In this document: positions 24,546 through 37,352 of the stretch, piece after piece
How the letters are laid out: every line of letters starts with the position of its first letter
Numbering within the stretch: position 1 is the first letter of the stretch
Source: Sindora glabra
Taxonomy: Eukaryota; Streptophyta; Magnoliopsida; Fabales; Fabaceae
Length of the DNA: 64,000 nucleotides
NCBI GenBank assembly: GCA_020226215.1
Contig: CM035232.1
Coordinates: 16,590,316 to 16,654,315 of the forward strand
Direction of reading: 5' to 3'
Position numbers and translations under genes: made by a program
Notes under the pieces: generated by a model
Databases searched by the model: none
What the model was told of the DNA's origin: nothing
What the model saw: the letters and a program-made list of their open reading frames with translations, nothing else

Positions 24546-27527
24546 AGTGCATATAAATTTTAGTGTATGTGATATGTCACAATCCATCTAGGTTAGTAGG
24601 TTGTAACTGACATGAAACTCATTTTCTAATTTTTACTAATGTGTATTAATCCTAAGCTTGGTATCATTACATAATTATTAACAAATACACTATTGTTATA
24701 AATAATTTCAAAATTATTTACAAATAGTATTTAAATTGTCATAAATTTATATGATTCCTACAAAGTCCAAAATATTCTAGTTATAATACATCATTGATTA
24801 TCGCTACACAAGAGGATTTTCACTCTCAAGTTGTTGGTTGAGGCAGAAGAGCTTTTACTGGAGCATTTGAAAAGGAAAAACAACTAAAAAAGTGAGTTAA
24901 CAACTTAACAAGAAGATAATTTACTTAATAGGACACATACGTAATCATGTGTTTTCTTAACCATATTCTTCCATGTTTCAAACAATGTTCACAATTATAT
25001 TATTAACAAAAATAATGTATAATATCATTGATAAATAAAAGAAAGCAATTAAATCACTTTGTGTTATTTGATTAACTTTATCCCTTCATAGATTTAACTT
25101 TATTTGTTTATAAATATTTTCTTAAATTTGATATTATTTCACATCTTCATTATATTATTTCCCACCAATCTTATATCTACATCAACACATATCTCAAATC
25201 AAATTTTCATTATTATCAATATCAAATAACTTGTTTATAGTCCACTTACACCATCATACATATTACATAATTAAACTAACCAATAACATTTAGTTATAAA
25301 TAAGGCTTAGAGGATAACCAAGGATAATTAACAACTATAGTTGAATATAAGCAAAATTTAGAACTTATATTCAATTGTGATATTCAAATACTACTATCTA
25401 GACATCACTATTTTTGCTATAATTAATTATAGTAATCAATCGTAAACTCTTAGAGTATAACCCCTAGAACCATAATCAAGTATCATATTAGAATATGTGT
25501 ATCAAAAGGTGACCATTTTTAGGGTATTTGGCTATAATAGTTGATTTTTGTTCAACCTCACAACTATACACTTCATATATTTAGAATTCCAAGTAATTAC
25601 AACACCCACAAGCACAACCGATCTTAAAATTGCAAGGATCATTTCTTAACAACAAGTTTGTAAGCTAACATCATCAATTTTTTTGCAACATTTAATATTT
25701 AAACTTAATTAACAACTAAATCATATAAATAATAGTTTATGTTGATTACCTACTTATGTGTTGGAGGAAATAAAGGGGAGCTAAAGAAGTGGTTGAATTG
25801 CCGTAACAAACATCAAAATTAAGGAGGTTCAACTAGAAGTTTCAAATCCCTAATTTTATCTCACAACTTAATTTTTCAATGAAACACTTACTACAAGTTT
25901 GAGATCTAGAGAAATTACCTTAGATTGATTGAAGATTACAAGTGATTCTTTGAATTTCTTGGTGGGTTGCTGCTAAGTTTTGATGAAATAAAGTTTGAGA
26001 CTGAAAAAGTAGGAGAGCTTTGCATGTCCACTAGCAAAAATGAGAAAGATAAATGAATTTGAAAAATTTATGGTGTTAATGGCATTTTAGTAGTTTTGCA
26101 AGGATTTCAAAATGGATTTCTAAATCTCCCTCATGCACACATATTTAATTTTAATCATACACTAGTTCATGTTTCATTTAATTCTCCCAAGTTACATCAT
26201 AAAATTTCATTTTCTTTATGCAAATTCTCAACTTAAGTATTACCACAATAATTAATTAATTGTTAAATACTCATAAATATTAATGAAAATAAATAAAATA
26301 TATCCTAATTTTCTAAGGAACATAATATAATATGTTTTTAAAAATAAAATTAAAGTTATATAGAAGTTAGAAAAATATTTTGTAAATAATGCAAATCTTT
26401 TGTTTCAACTAAATATATGGTTTTATAAAGTATTTTTAAAGTATAATACAATAAAATAGCTCATATTTTTCTAGAAGAGGTAAAGACAAAAAAAAAATCA
26501 AAGTACAAATTATTTACAACTTTTAATTATAGAAGAATTACAATCATACATTTTTATAAAATTTTGTTTTTTTAACATAAATGTATAATTTTCTTATTAT
26601 AATCATGTGTATTTTAAAGATTTTGAAAAGTCGAAACGTATATAAAAAATAAATTTTGAGGGTAGAGGCATTCTTACTCCGGTAGCTCTGCAATTGCTGA
26701 TGGGCACATAGCCACCTCCCCCGTGGCAAGAGCTTACATGGCTAAAAGGGGAAATACCCTGGAAATTAATTTTAGAACTAACACAGAGCGAGAGTTAAAT
26801 TGTCAAATAACGCACAATGGAGAAAGAGCTTACCGCGGTTCTAACCCATTTTCACCCTTTGACAAGTACCTAGTGGCAATATCTGTTTTAAATATCTAAC
26901 TATGTTATCGATTAAAGAAATTATTTTATAAGAAGAAAAATTTTTATTTCTTTCGTTGGGGCTAACATATCGATATTATTATCTTTTTTATATTTTGACA
27001 TAATATTTACTTTGATATTTTAATTGAGTGAATGATAAGTTCATGAAGATAATTTTTTGATGTGTCAAAATACAGAAAATAGCAGCACTAAAATTTTCAG
27101 TGTTATTAAAGAAAAACTAAATTAAATCAAGGAGCTTTAATTACCATGCATTAGTATATTTTAAAATAAATTAAAAAGAAAGTTATGTTATTGAATGGAA
27201 CATTAAAAAAAGAGGAATTTAAAAAGTGACATTTAAAATTGAAATGATATATTTGAGTTGGAGCTTAGAAATTTCAAAATTTGAATTGATGACTGTTAAG
27301 TTGCAATGTGAAAAAGAATAAAATGCAGTCTATCAACAGCTTTTCCTTTCGATTTGTTCCCTCTTAACCTGATCTAATTACAATTTCGCAGAGCAAGGGG
27401 CGAATCTACGGTTGAGTCTCTATCAGCAAGGAGGCTACGTGAGAATATAATTGGTGGGCCATCTCTTAAATGCATGACTCATCATTTGCTTCATTGCGAA
27501 CTGGATGACAGCGAAATTCCATCGCAC
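24546..27527. other. AT-rich intergenic DNA, no gene seen
   Basis: A short GC-richer patch at about 26660-26760 has a minus-strand frame (26544-26729) without known domain. Nothing else stands out. Confidence 0.45.
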
Positions 27528-27528
27528 C

Positions 27529-27549
27529 ATTATTATTATTATTATTATT
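27529..27549. repeat. (ATT)7 microsatellite
   Basis: Seven ATT units next to a GC-richer patch (27400-27525). Confidence 0.9.
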
Positions 27550-27609
27550 CACTTTTTTGTTTAAAAAATATATATTTACAAAAATAAAAAATATAAGCAT
27601 AATTAGGGT

Positions 27610-28760
27610 TGTATTTTTGTAATTAATAAACTAATTTATAATTTATTAATTATAAATTAATTTAGCATTCTATTTTATAAAAAATAAATCTAATAAGATG
27701 ATATTTATAAATTATCAAATTTTAAATTATTCTTCCTTTTTAATTAATTAATAACATAATCCTAGGTGCGGTGTAAATAATTGAATAATAATAAATAAAT
27801 AAGTAAATAAATATATAGTTTCATAAAATATATTTAATTTAATTTAAAAAATTATATCCTTATTTTGCATTATATATAAAAAAATAAATATGTAATACAA
27901 TAAAATATAATTAATTATATTTTGATTTTATATAAAAATAAATAAATAATAAGTGCATAATAAATCTTTAATATTAAATAATATAATTAATTAAATTTTA
28001 AATAATTATATTTTCATTTTAAATATATTTATTATATCAATATTATTTAATCTTAAAATAAAAAATATAAATAAGCTTCTTAAAATATCATTTAATGTCA
28101 TATAATTCCTCTGAAATTTTAAAACTTAAAAATAATTTTCTTGAAGATTTAAAATGGTGAAAATATTAAAATTTTAATAGAAGAAAATAAAAATAGAAAC
28201 GAACTACTTATGATTTTTTAACTGTTTTATTAATATACTAAAGTTAAAGAAAAAATAAGAAAAATATATCTAACCTCCCAAAATGCAATTTAGTCAAATT
28301 TTTATATTTATATTATATATGTATTACAAAATTATTTCTATTATTTATAATTTATTTCAGAAGAAATTTCATTTAAAAATTGATCAAATTCTTGTTAAAA
28401 ATAGTTAAAAAACAATTATGAGTGATTTATGTTTCTTTTTTATTTTTTAAAATTAAATTTTTAACATTTTCATTTAAAAAAAATTATTTATAGATTTTGA
28501 AATTTTGTGGGAATTATGTAATACTAAATCGTATTTCAAAGAATTTATTTATATTTTTTCTCAAAATAAATATAAATTTATTAATTTCATATATCTATTT
28601 ATATTAATTTTTTTCTCATTTTATATCTTTCAACTATTCAATAACTAATTCTATTAAACACTTTTAATAAATTAATTAACTTATTAATTATCAATTATCA
28701 ATTAATATTTATAAACTAAATTATTATTTATTAAATAATTTATTAGCTATTTACACTAAA
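27610..28760. repeat. AT-rich repeat family, copy 4 (long or composite)
   Basis: Shares with the copies at 10.9 and 12.4 kb the blocks AAATAAATATATA-GTTTCATAAAATATA, ATATAATTAATTAAATTTTAAAT and TTATATTTTCATTTTAAAT, and has terminal stretches rich in TTAATTAACTTATTAATTATCAATTA. Longer than its relatives, so possibly two copies or one with an insertion. Non-coding. Confidence 0.4.
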
Positions 28761-29861
28761 CATAGTTTCAATTAAAATTTAAAAAAATAAAAAATTCTTA
28801 TTTTTTAAAAAGAATGACAAATTACACTTATATTTTTTGAAATTTAATATAATTATATTAATATTTATTCTTTTTTTTAAAATATATACTTACTTTACCT
28901 CTCTTATTAAGAGAGTTAAATTGTTTTTTTAAAAAAATATTAGACTTATATTTTTTGAGATTTAATTTAATTATATTTACATTTATATTTTTTAAAATAT
29001 ATACTTATTTTTATTAAAAAGGTGAATATATGTATAAAATAAAAAAATATATAAATAAATTATATATTTTTAAAATAAAAAATAATACTGTAATTAAACT
29101 AAATTGAAAATGAGGTGAACGTAATTTTGCAGACTAGTGAAAAACGGAGGACGGTAGAAAAGTTGATTCGTTCGGGACACGAAATGGCCTTGAAGATACA
29201 AGCGTGGGTAAATAGAGGCAAGTTATTATCCGAATAATGAGGTGCCAATTCATACTCAAAGGCACAGGACTTATTACTGCTAAATTTTAAACGGATTTGT
29301 TCGCTCCATTTGCGGATTAGTTAGTAGATTAGTTATAAATATATTGTACTGGATTCGATTTATAAAAGTTATGAACATTTTAAATCAAAGTTTGAATTTT
29401 AATATTTGCAAATCATGATTTCGCAAATTAAATTTGTAGATTTTTCTCTTTTTTAAAATATAATTTCAAGATTTTTTAAATAATTTTAAATTTGAATATC
29501 ATATATTTAATACATTCTTAAATTACACTAATAATTTAAGATTAAATAAATTATAATAAAATTTATTAATTTAAAATTATTAATTTAAAAATAATGTATT
29601 AAATTAAACTAAATTGAAAGATAAAAAATTCAATTTGAATGCAAGTGTTGAAATTATTAAATGAAGGTTTATTTAATATATTAATTTAGTTTAAAAATAA
29701 AAATAAAAAAAAGGAAAAATACGAATTCGTGCATTAATTGTTCAGTTCCGTCCATGTAAATCGAAAACCGATAAATCGAATCACATCAAATGAAAACCTG
29801 AAAATCGAATCACATTAAATTTACGTTTAAATGAATTTATATTTTTCAGATCCTAATTCAT
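28761..29861. other. AT-rich intergenic DNA, nothing recognised
   Basis: A GC-richer patch at about 29125-29310 shows no frame or RNA fold I can name. The rest is A/T runs. Confidence 0.45.
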
Positions 29862-30062
29862 TTGAACCGTATATTAACAGGGACCCAGCTTTCCACCTCA
29901 ATCCATCCAATCGAATTTCAACGTCCGTACAAAATATGGACCGCCCTCCCAAATACGAAAAGAAAAATTTTATTTTATTTATGGAGTAACGATTTCAATA
30001 TCCCATTCGAAGTATGGAACGCCCTCCCATCTCCGGAAAGGAAATTACTACTTTATTTATGA
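29862..30062 (+). repeat. Short frame built from two about 80-bp imperfect repeats
   Basis: Two adjacent copies share TATGGACCGCCCTCCCA / TATGGAACGCCCTCCCA and end TTTATTTATG. Translated, they give W-x-ALP-x3-RK-x-L-x-YL twice in a 66-codon frame. The differences between copies are spread over all three codon positions, which argues against selection for protein. I do not call a gene. It could be a fragment of an unknown repeat. Confidence 0.4.
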
Positions 30063-30212
30063 AATAAAAAATTCTTATTTTAAGAAGTGAAAAGTAAAAA
30101 TAAAAGGTGAGAACCGGGGGAGCTCCATCCCACTCCCCTTATTTCTATTTTTCTCATTCTGGGGTAAAAGTTTTTCCATATTTCAAAGTGAACGACTTTT
30201 ATTTTATGAAAG

Positions 30213-30258
30213 TATATATATATATATATTTCTTAAAGATAGGAGTAATTAAATCATT

Positions 30259-30297
<39 letters not shown>
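30213..30297. repeat. Two (TA)n microsatellites
   Basis: TA runs at about 30213-30228 and 30261-30297, separated by 32 bp. Confidence 0.9.
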
Positions 30298-30300
<3 letters not shown>

Positions 30301-32739
30301 TAAGATAAAAAAGATATAAAATTTCACAAACTCTCAATAAAATATTTTTATATTTAACTCATTAATCTTAATTTAATTGGTTATATTTTATTATTTATTT
30401 ATACATTATATTTTAATTTAAATACTTTATTCTCTTTTTTCAATATTGTTTTATTCTTTATGTCATTCAGTTGATTAAAATGATATTTAATAAAAGTTAG
30501 AAAAAATGATATCAATTAGAAAATATAAATAAGCTAATTTTAATATGAGTAAATATGATTAAATGTCAATGTTGCCATAAATCCTCATACAAATAAATCG
30601 ACTTCTCATTAAATAAATAAATATATGAACTTCTTCTTGCTGACTACGGTGTCAAATTAAAAGGGAGTATAAATGAATGAAATAGTAAATGGAAAAATTA
30701 TTAAATAACTTACATCTCGTTGGTAATAATTTATATTTTCAGATCAGTTTATGTGCAGAAAAAATGATGTGTCATTTTAAAAAAAATAAAAAATAGACTA
30801 CTCACCATAAAATATTTATGAAAAATTTTCCTACACTTGAACTTGAGAGATAATTCTTTTTTATGGTTTGTCAATAATCAAACCCACAACATGCATTTAA
30901 AAATTCCAATGGAATTTTTTTTAATTTACATTAATATTGAAAATTTATTAATATTAAAAATTTAGTTTTATTTTTATATAATTTTTTTAAATGTATAATT
31001 TTTCTAATTCAGAAATCTAATTTAATAAGAAATTGATAAAAATTATATAAAAATAAAATTGAATTTTCATTTTTAATATAACATTAAAAACTTTCTCCAA
31101 CCTTGATTCTTAATAACGAATTTAGATCATTTTCATTAACTAGCAACTTAAATCGAGACGTTAAATGGATAACTTATATATTTATGCGAGTAACACATTT
31201 AATATAAATGAATAATCTCTTTACATTGTGTATATTAAATTAATCAGAATAGAGATATATTATTAAATATAAGAAAGATAATATATTAAAATATAATAAA
31301 AAATACCATATTCTTTCCCAATTGATTTAGTACCCAGGTGCAATTGAGGACCTCCTTCTCTAATTTTTTTTTTCCCAGAACGACTCTATGAAATATATGA
31401 GAAACTTTTTTTTTTTTAAAGCCATCGCTAAGGCAAGTTCTTTAATTTAATTAATGGGGATGTTAACATCATGGATATGACATAAAGCACCAACCCGATT
31501 ACCAATGGTTTGAGGTGACGTGTATGCTAATCAAATTGCTCACAACTGCTGGAAGGTGGTAATCTGATTTCAAATTTGGTGGGCAATATATTTATGTACT
31601 AAACCTTTTCTTAACATGTCACCCCATGTTAGCCCTTTTGGTTTTTTTTTTTAAATTAGGTCAGATATTTTTTATAAATTAAAGTTCACTTACGTATCAA
31701 TGGGTAATTTAAAATTATTTTTTTAGTGCGTGAATATCTGATCTAAAATTCTTACTTTTTAGAGCTAAAGCTAAAATTGAATTATTATTATTTTTTATTT
31801 TTATAATAATAAAAATAATAATTTATTTAATATATACATAACCTTGAATTCGAACAAAAAGTAAAATCCTAAAGATAAAAATTAGTGACTTTCTTTATTG
31901 ATAGATACCATGATTAAAAAAGGCTTAAGAATATCAGCTTTTCAAAATAGTGTTAAAGTTAGATTCTTGATGTGGGTTAACGGTCGATATGTTCGCAATT
32001 TTATCAATTTTGCCTCTATTTTATACTGTTTTAAAGTTTAGTACTTGAATTTGCTAATATTTTTGAAATTTCATATTTTATATATTTGAAATTCCATCCA
32101 TTTTCATTTAATTCATTAGCAATTTTAAGCATTGTATTTTTTAATTATGGACATTTTGTTCACGTAAATTAAGTTTTATTTAAAATTTAGTAAAAAAAAT
32201 TTACATGCATCATATAGGATCTTTATTTTTTCAAATTTTAATTTAATTTGATGCCATGCAGAAATAATTTACCCTTAAAAATCTATTTAACTAATTATAT
32301 TACTTGAGTTATAATTATTAATGATGAATTAAAAAAGTAATATATATATAATTTATGATCGAGAATTTTATAGTAAATATCTATCAAATTTTATTTAAGT
32401 TTTTCCCGAAATAATAATATTATTTTCCTTTATTTTTATTTAATTTTAAAAGAGATGTTATTCATTTGAAAAATATATTTTTCTTAAACAATCTATATTA
32501 ACTATATTACATAATAAGTTATTATATAATAAAATATAAAACCCACTGCTAATTTTTGTCAAATAAATATTTAATTCTACCTCAATTTGTTAATTATATA
32601 AAATAATCGTAATTACTTTTCTCACCATTGTTGGCAAAGGGAATTTACTTGGGAATATGGATGGAATCGAATTAAAATTTAATATTATTAAATATAATTT
32701 ATTTCAAATCAAATCAAATCAAAAAATTATCAAATTAAG
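30298..32739. other. AT-rich intergenic DNA upstream of the pyrophosphatase gene
   Basis: No frame above noise. Low-complexity A/T sequence, with a few GC-richer bases near 31330-31560. Confidence 0.5.
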
Positions 32740-33164
32740 TCAATCAAGTACTTGGAGTGTAAACGACAGTCTTACTGTTCCTAAATCCGGGGGTATAACT
32801 GTAAACGACAATTGGCTATAACGCAAGCTTGTTACAGACTTACTGTTCCTAATTACGCCAAAATGAGGACTGGCGCTCGCTCTGCCTAGAGAAAGATAGA
32901 GATATATGACAACTGACGAGAGACGCAACTAAAATCAGATCTGGCGACAGCAAATTATCAATCCTATCCTTCCAAATTCCAAAATATTATATTCTCCACC
33001 ACACACCTTTCTTCTGTCTCTCATCAGCCCCACCCCTATCTTTCTCTCACATATAAATTCACCTCAGCCAACTCAACTCAAGGACGCATTCTTTCTTGCT
33101 CCACAAAAATTTCCCTCCTCAGCTCTCTCTCTCTACACAGTGTGACTTTTCTTCAGTTCCCACC
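32740..33164 (+). promoter_or_regulatory. Promoter and 5' leader of the vacuolar pyrophosphatase gene
   Basis: The base composition changes here from AT-rich to balanced. A TATAAAT box lies at 33052-33058, about 107 bp before the start codon, after a pyrimidine-rich stretch, and it is followed by a CT-rich leader (CTCTCTCTCTCTAC at about 33123). Two direct repeats are interleaved about 280-400 bp upstream of the start: TGTAAACGACA at 32758 and 32800, and CTTACTGTTCCTAA at 32771 and 32839. The first transcribed base is not visible from sequence, and about 33080-33090 is an inference from TATA spacing. Confidence 0.6.
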
Positions 33165-36100
33165 ATGGGTTCGGCGATTCTGCCAGATCTCGGAGCTGAG
33201 ATTTTGATTCCAGTATGTGCTGTTATTGGAATCGGGTTTGCTTTGTTTCAGTGGGTGCTTGTTTCCAGAGTCAAGCTCTCAGCTTCCGCTGACAATTCTT
33301 CGAACAGCGCTGGGAAAAATGGTTACAATGATTATCTCATCGAGGAAGAAGAGGGTATCAACGACCAGAACGTTGTCCTTAAGTGTGCCGAAATTCAGAA
33401 AGCTATATCCGAAGGTCTCTGTTTAAATTCTGAATTTTTGCTTTTTCAACGTGAAGTTCGTGTTTTTTAATGTTCTGAGATCCTCCATCTTCCTCATATC
33501 TGTCTTTTCTCATCTGGGGTCGTTTTTTCCTTGAGTTTTCTAATGGGGTAGATCCTGGTTTGCGATTGCGTGCTTCTGCTGGCTTGATGTGAATTTTCTG
33601 ATAGTAAAGCTGTGATTATCGATCTCTCTCTCTCTCTCTCTTTTTTTTTTTTGGTAGCTTCTAAATAGAATTTTTTTGGCAGTAATTTATAATATTTATT
33701 TTTAAGTCACTAAAATCGGTAGTTTTCTATTGTCGTCTGCTTTGTGTTACAGTCTGAGCTGGACTGAGCTTGGATAGGCTTTTGTCTTTTTATCTCATCA
33801 TATCTGAAACACTCCAGAGCTAGCTAGATGCGTTTCGAACACTCCATGATTGATATTCTGCACTTTTTTTTTTAAATTTTAGATCGTGCCTGGTTCTGGA
33901 ATACGGCCCCACATATTCATGGTTATTTATAAAACCTGGGGTGTCCTGTGTATTTTTCCTTTTCTTAGTTGTTGTTGCTCATACATGGGGAATACAAGTG
34001 TCTTGTGATTTTTTTTTGTTGATTAATGGCACATGGGTCTGCAAAAACGTGATGGGCACTTATAGTTTCCTTGAGCGAATTCCACTATCGTTAAGATAAT
34101 AACGTGGAAGAATTTTTTCAAGTTGTATATTAGTTCGTAAAGCATATAAGATATTGCTTTTAGAAGCTGCCTTTGATTATCATTTCATTGCAATCATTTG
34201 ACCGGTTGGTACCATAGAAATAATAATTTCAGTAACTGCTCGGTTAGTTTTATTATTTTCTCTTTATAGAAATAATAATTTCAGTAATTGCACGGTTAGT
34301 TTTAATATTTTTCTTTATGGTATCTTCCGAATGCTTCCATGGTTTCCATTTTGTAGTATTTTAAATTTGGCGCTTTTTGGCGGAAAAATGAAGAATACTC
34401 ACTTCTTTGTGCTTGAATATTTCAGGGGCTACCTCTTTCCTCTTCACGGAATACAGGTATGTGGGAATATTCATGGTGGCTTTTGCTGTCTTGATATTCC
34501 TTTTCCTTGGATCTGTGGAGGGGTTCAGTACAAGCCATCAGCCTTGCACCTATGACCAAACTAAAACGTGCAAGCCAGCTCTTGCCACTGCTATTTTCAG
34601 CACCGTATCTTTCTTGCTTGGAGCCTTCACATCAGTTGTTTCTGGTTTCCTTGGAATGAAAATTGCTACTTATGCAAATGCAAGAACCACACTCGAGGCA
34701 AGAAAGGGTGTTGGAAAGGCTTTCATTGCTGCATTTAGGTCTGGTGCAGTTATGGGATTCCTTCTTGCTGCGAATGGTCTTTTGTTTCTTTTCATTGCCA
34801 TCAATTTGTTCAAGATCTACTACGGTGATGACTGGGGAGGTCTTTTTGAGGCTATTACTGGATATGGTCTTGGTGGGTCTTCTATGGCTTTGTTTGGTAG
34901 AGTTGGTGGAGGTATCTATACTAAGGCTGCCGATGTTGGTGCTGATCTTGTTGGCAAGGTTGAAAGAAACATTCCTGAGGATGACCCAAGAAATCCAGCT
35001 GTAAGAAATAACATCCTGGAGCTTTTTCTTTTTATGCTTTGTAGGTTTAAACTTAATCTGTAGTGAGCAATTTGCTATATTTAATATATCACTGTGAATT
35101 CAGGTGATAGCTGACAATGTTGGTGATAATGTTGGGGATATAGCTGGAATGGGATCTGATCTCTTTGGTTCATACGCTGAGTCCTCTTGTGCTGCTCTTG
35201 TTGTTGCTTCCATCTCCTCATTTGGTGTTAATCATGAGTTGACTGCAATGTTATACCCTCTCATCATCAGCTCTGTGGGTATCCTTGTTTGTCTGATCAC
35301 CACCTTATTTGCCACTGACTTCTCTGAGATCAGGGCTGTAAAGGAAATTGAGCCAGCATTGAAAAAGCAGCTCATCATTTCCACTGTTCTGATGACAGTT
35401 GGGATTGCAATTGCTACTTGGATTGCAGTTCCATCTTCCTTCACAATATTCAATTTTGGAGAGCAGAAAGCAGTGCAAAACTGGTAAGTTTGATATGCTA
35501 CTGTTAGACAAATCGCATCTTGAATGCAGAAATCATTGAAAGGATGAGATTCTTGTAAATTGATATAATAATTATGGAAACATATTATGTGAATAGGTTT
35601 TCTCTGTTCATGTAACTATGGGGAGAACCTGTGAGTTAGGATTTTACCTGGAATTGGGAGATGCTAGGCTGATCATAAAGTACTATTTATTTTCCTATAT
35701 TAGTGTTCATGGACTTGATTTTGATTTGCAGGCAGCTGTTTTTATGTGTTGCTGTTGGTCTATGGGCGGGGCTTATCATTGGTTTTGTAACAGAGTACTT
35801 TACCAGCAATGCATACAGGTATGGGATTGGAGTGATTGTACGGTTTTATCTTTTATCTCTCTCTCTCTCTTTTTATTTTTTTGGGTGCAACTGCAGACAT
35901 TGCTTTGCCTTAACTTTCACAGTCTTCTTTTGCAGCCCGGTGCAAGATGTTGCTGATTCCTGCAGAACTGGTGCTGCTACCAATGTTATCTTTGGCTTGG
36001 CCTTGGGATACAAGTCTGTCATCATTCCAATCTTTGCTATTGCCATTAGCATTTTTGTTAGTTTCAGCTTTGCTGCCATGTATGGTATTGCAGTAGCTGC

Positions 36101-37352
36101 ACTCGGGATGCTTAGCACCATAGCCACTGGATTAGCTATAGATGCATATGGTCCGATCAGTGACAATGCTGGAGGTATTGCTGAGATGGCTGGCATGAGT
36201 CATAGAATTCGGGAGAGAACTGATGCCCTTGATGCTGCCGGAAACACAACTGCTGCTATTGGAAAGGTTTGGATTTTCTTCTAATTAACTCCTGGAAACT
36301 TTGGTTTTATAGTATTTGTCTGAAGTGTCTTGTTCTGGTTTTAGGGGTTTGCTATTGGTTCTGCTGCCCTTGTGTCTCTGGCCCTCTTTGGTGCCTTTGT
36401 GAGCCGAGCTGCTATTTCAACAGTTGATGTGCTGACACCAAAGGTTTTCATTGGTTTGATTGTTGGTGCAATGCTTCCTTATTGGTTTTCTGCCATGACT
36501 ATGAAGAGTGTGGGAAGCGCAGCTCTCAAGATGGTTGAGGAAGTACGCAGGCAATTCAATTCCATTCCGGGCTTGATGGAGGGTAGTGCCAAGCCTGACT
36601 ATGCTACATGTGTTAAGATCAGCACCGATGCTTCCATTAAGGAGATGATACCGCCTGGTGCTCTTGTCATGCTAACACCCCTGGTTGTTGGGATTATTTT
36701 TGGTGTAGAAACACTCTCTGGTGTCCTTGCTGGATCTCTTGTGTCCGGTGTGCAGGTAATGCATCGTATGCTTTCTGGAAGCTGTGCTGTTTTCTTGTAC
36801 TCTTTCCTTAAAGTGGATTATATTCTCATTTCTGTCTCCCAAGAAAATGCTTATGTGATAATCATTTACTGAATCTGCTGCTTCATTGACTTCTGCCTTT
36901 CTTATCAGTTCTTGGAGATATTCATATACTATTACAAGCTTCTTGTTCAGTTTGTCTCTTATATTTTTAGTATCGTCATGAACTCATTTTTTTACCATCT
37001 TCACAGATTGCTATCTCTGCATCCAACACTGGTGGTGCTTGGGACAATGCCAAGAAGTACATTGAGGTAAATATCTGATTCAAAATTTTGTTCTGCACTT
37101 TGGTGAGTTCAATCCCGGTCTAACAATGTGGATCTTGTTGCGTAACAGGCCGGTGCTTCTGAGCATGCAAGAAACCTTGGTCCAAAAGGTTCAGACCCTC
37201 ACAAGGCAGCCGTTATTGGTGACACCATTGGAGACCCTCTCAAGGATACATCTGGACCTTCGCTCAACATCCTTATCAAGCTGATGGCTGTTGAGTCTCT
37301 CGTGTTTGCTCCCTTTTTCGCTACACATGGTGGCCTAATTTTCAAGATCTAG
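33165..37352 (+). CDS. AVP1: Type I vacuolar H+-translocating inorganic pyrophosphatase
   Basis: Eight exons: 33165-33414, 34426-35000, 35104-35483, 35732-35818, 35936-36266, 36345-36755, 37007-37066, 37149-37352. All introns are GT-AG and the frame is kept (2298 nt, 765 residues, against about 770 in the family). The enzyme is a tonoplast membrane pump that hydrolyses pyrophosphate to drive protons into the vacuole. Visible signatures: many hydrophobic segments; catalytic [11 protein letters not shown] at residues 253-263, with the D-x7-K-x-E pattern; the second pyrophosphate-binding region [17 protein letters not shown] just after residue 276; [10 protein letters not shown] around 533-542, with Ala where K+-independent pumps have Lys, so type I, K+-stimulated. 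The start CACCATGGG has a good context and matches the usual N-terminus. The protein ends GGLIFKI, slightly shorter than relatives. The 3' UTR has a GAT repeat at 37583-37603. Confidence 0.97.
33623..33652. repeat. (TC)n-(T)n tract in intron 1
   Basis: A TC run followed by a T run inside the first intron of the pyrophosphatase gene. Confidence 0.9.
34215..34318 (+). repeat. 52-bp tandem duplication in intron 1
   Basis: TAGAAATAATAATTTCAGTAA...GGTTAGTTTTA occurs at 34215 and again at 34267 with few differences, inside the first intron of the pyrophosphatase gene and about 110-210 bp before the exon 2 acceptor. Confidence 0.85.

Noticed and set aside
26640..26840. GC-richer patch considered as a tRNA or small RNA gene
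   Set aside because: No cloverleaf-compatible arms or A/B box pattern could be drawn.
34663..35004. 113-codon frame inside the pyrophosphatase gene
   Set aside because: A shadow of exon 2 in another frame; the true frame gives the conserved pump sequence.
35873..36196. 107-codon minus-strand frame
   Set aside because: Antisense shadow of pyrophosphatase exon 5.
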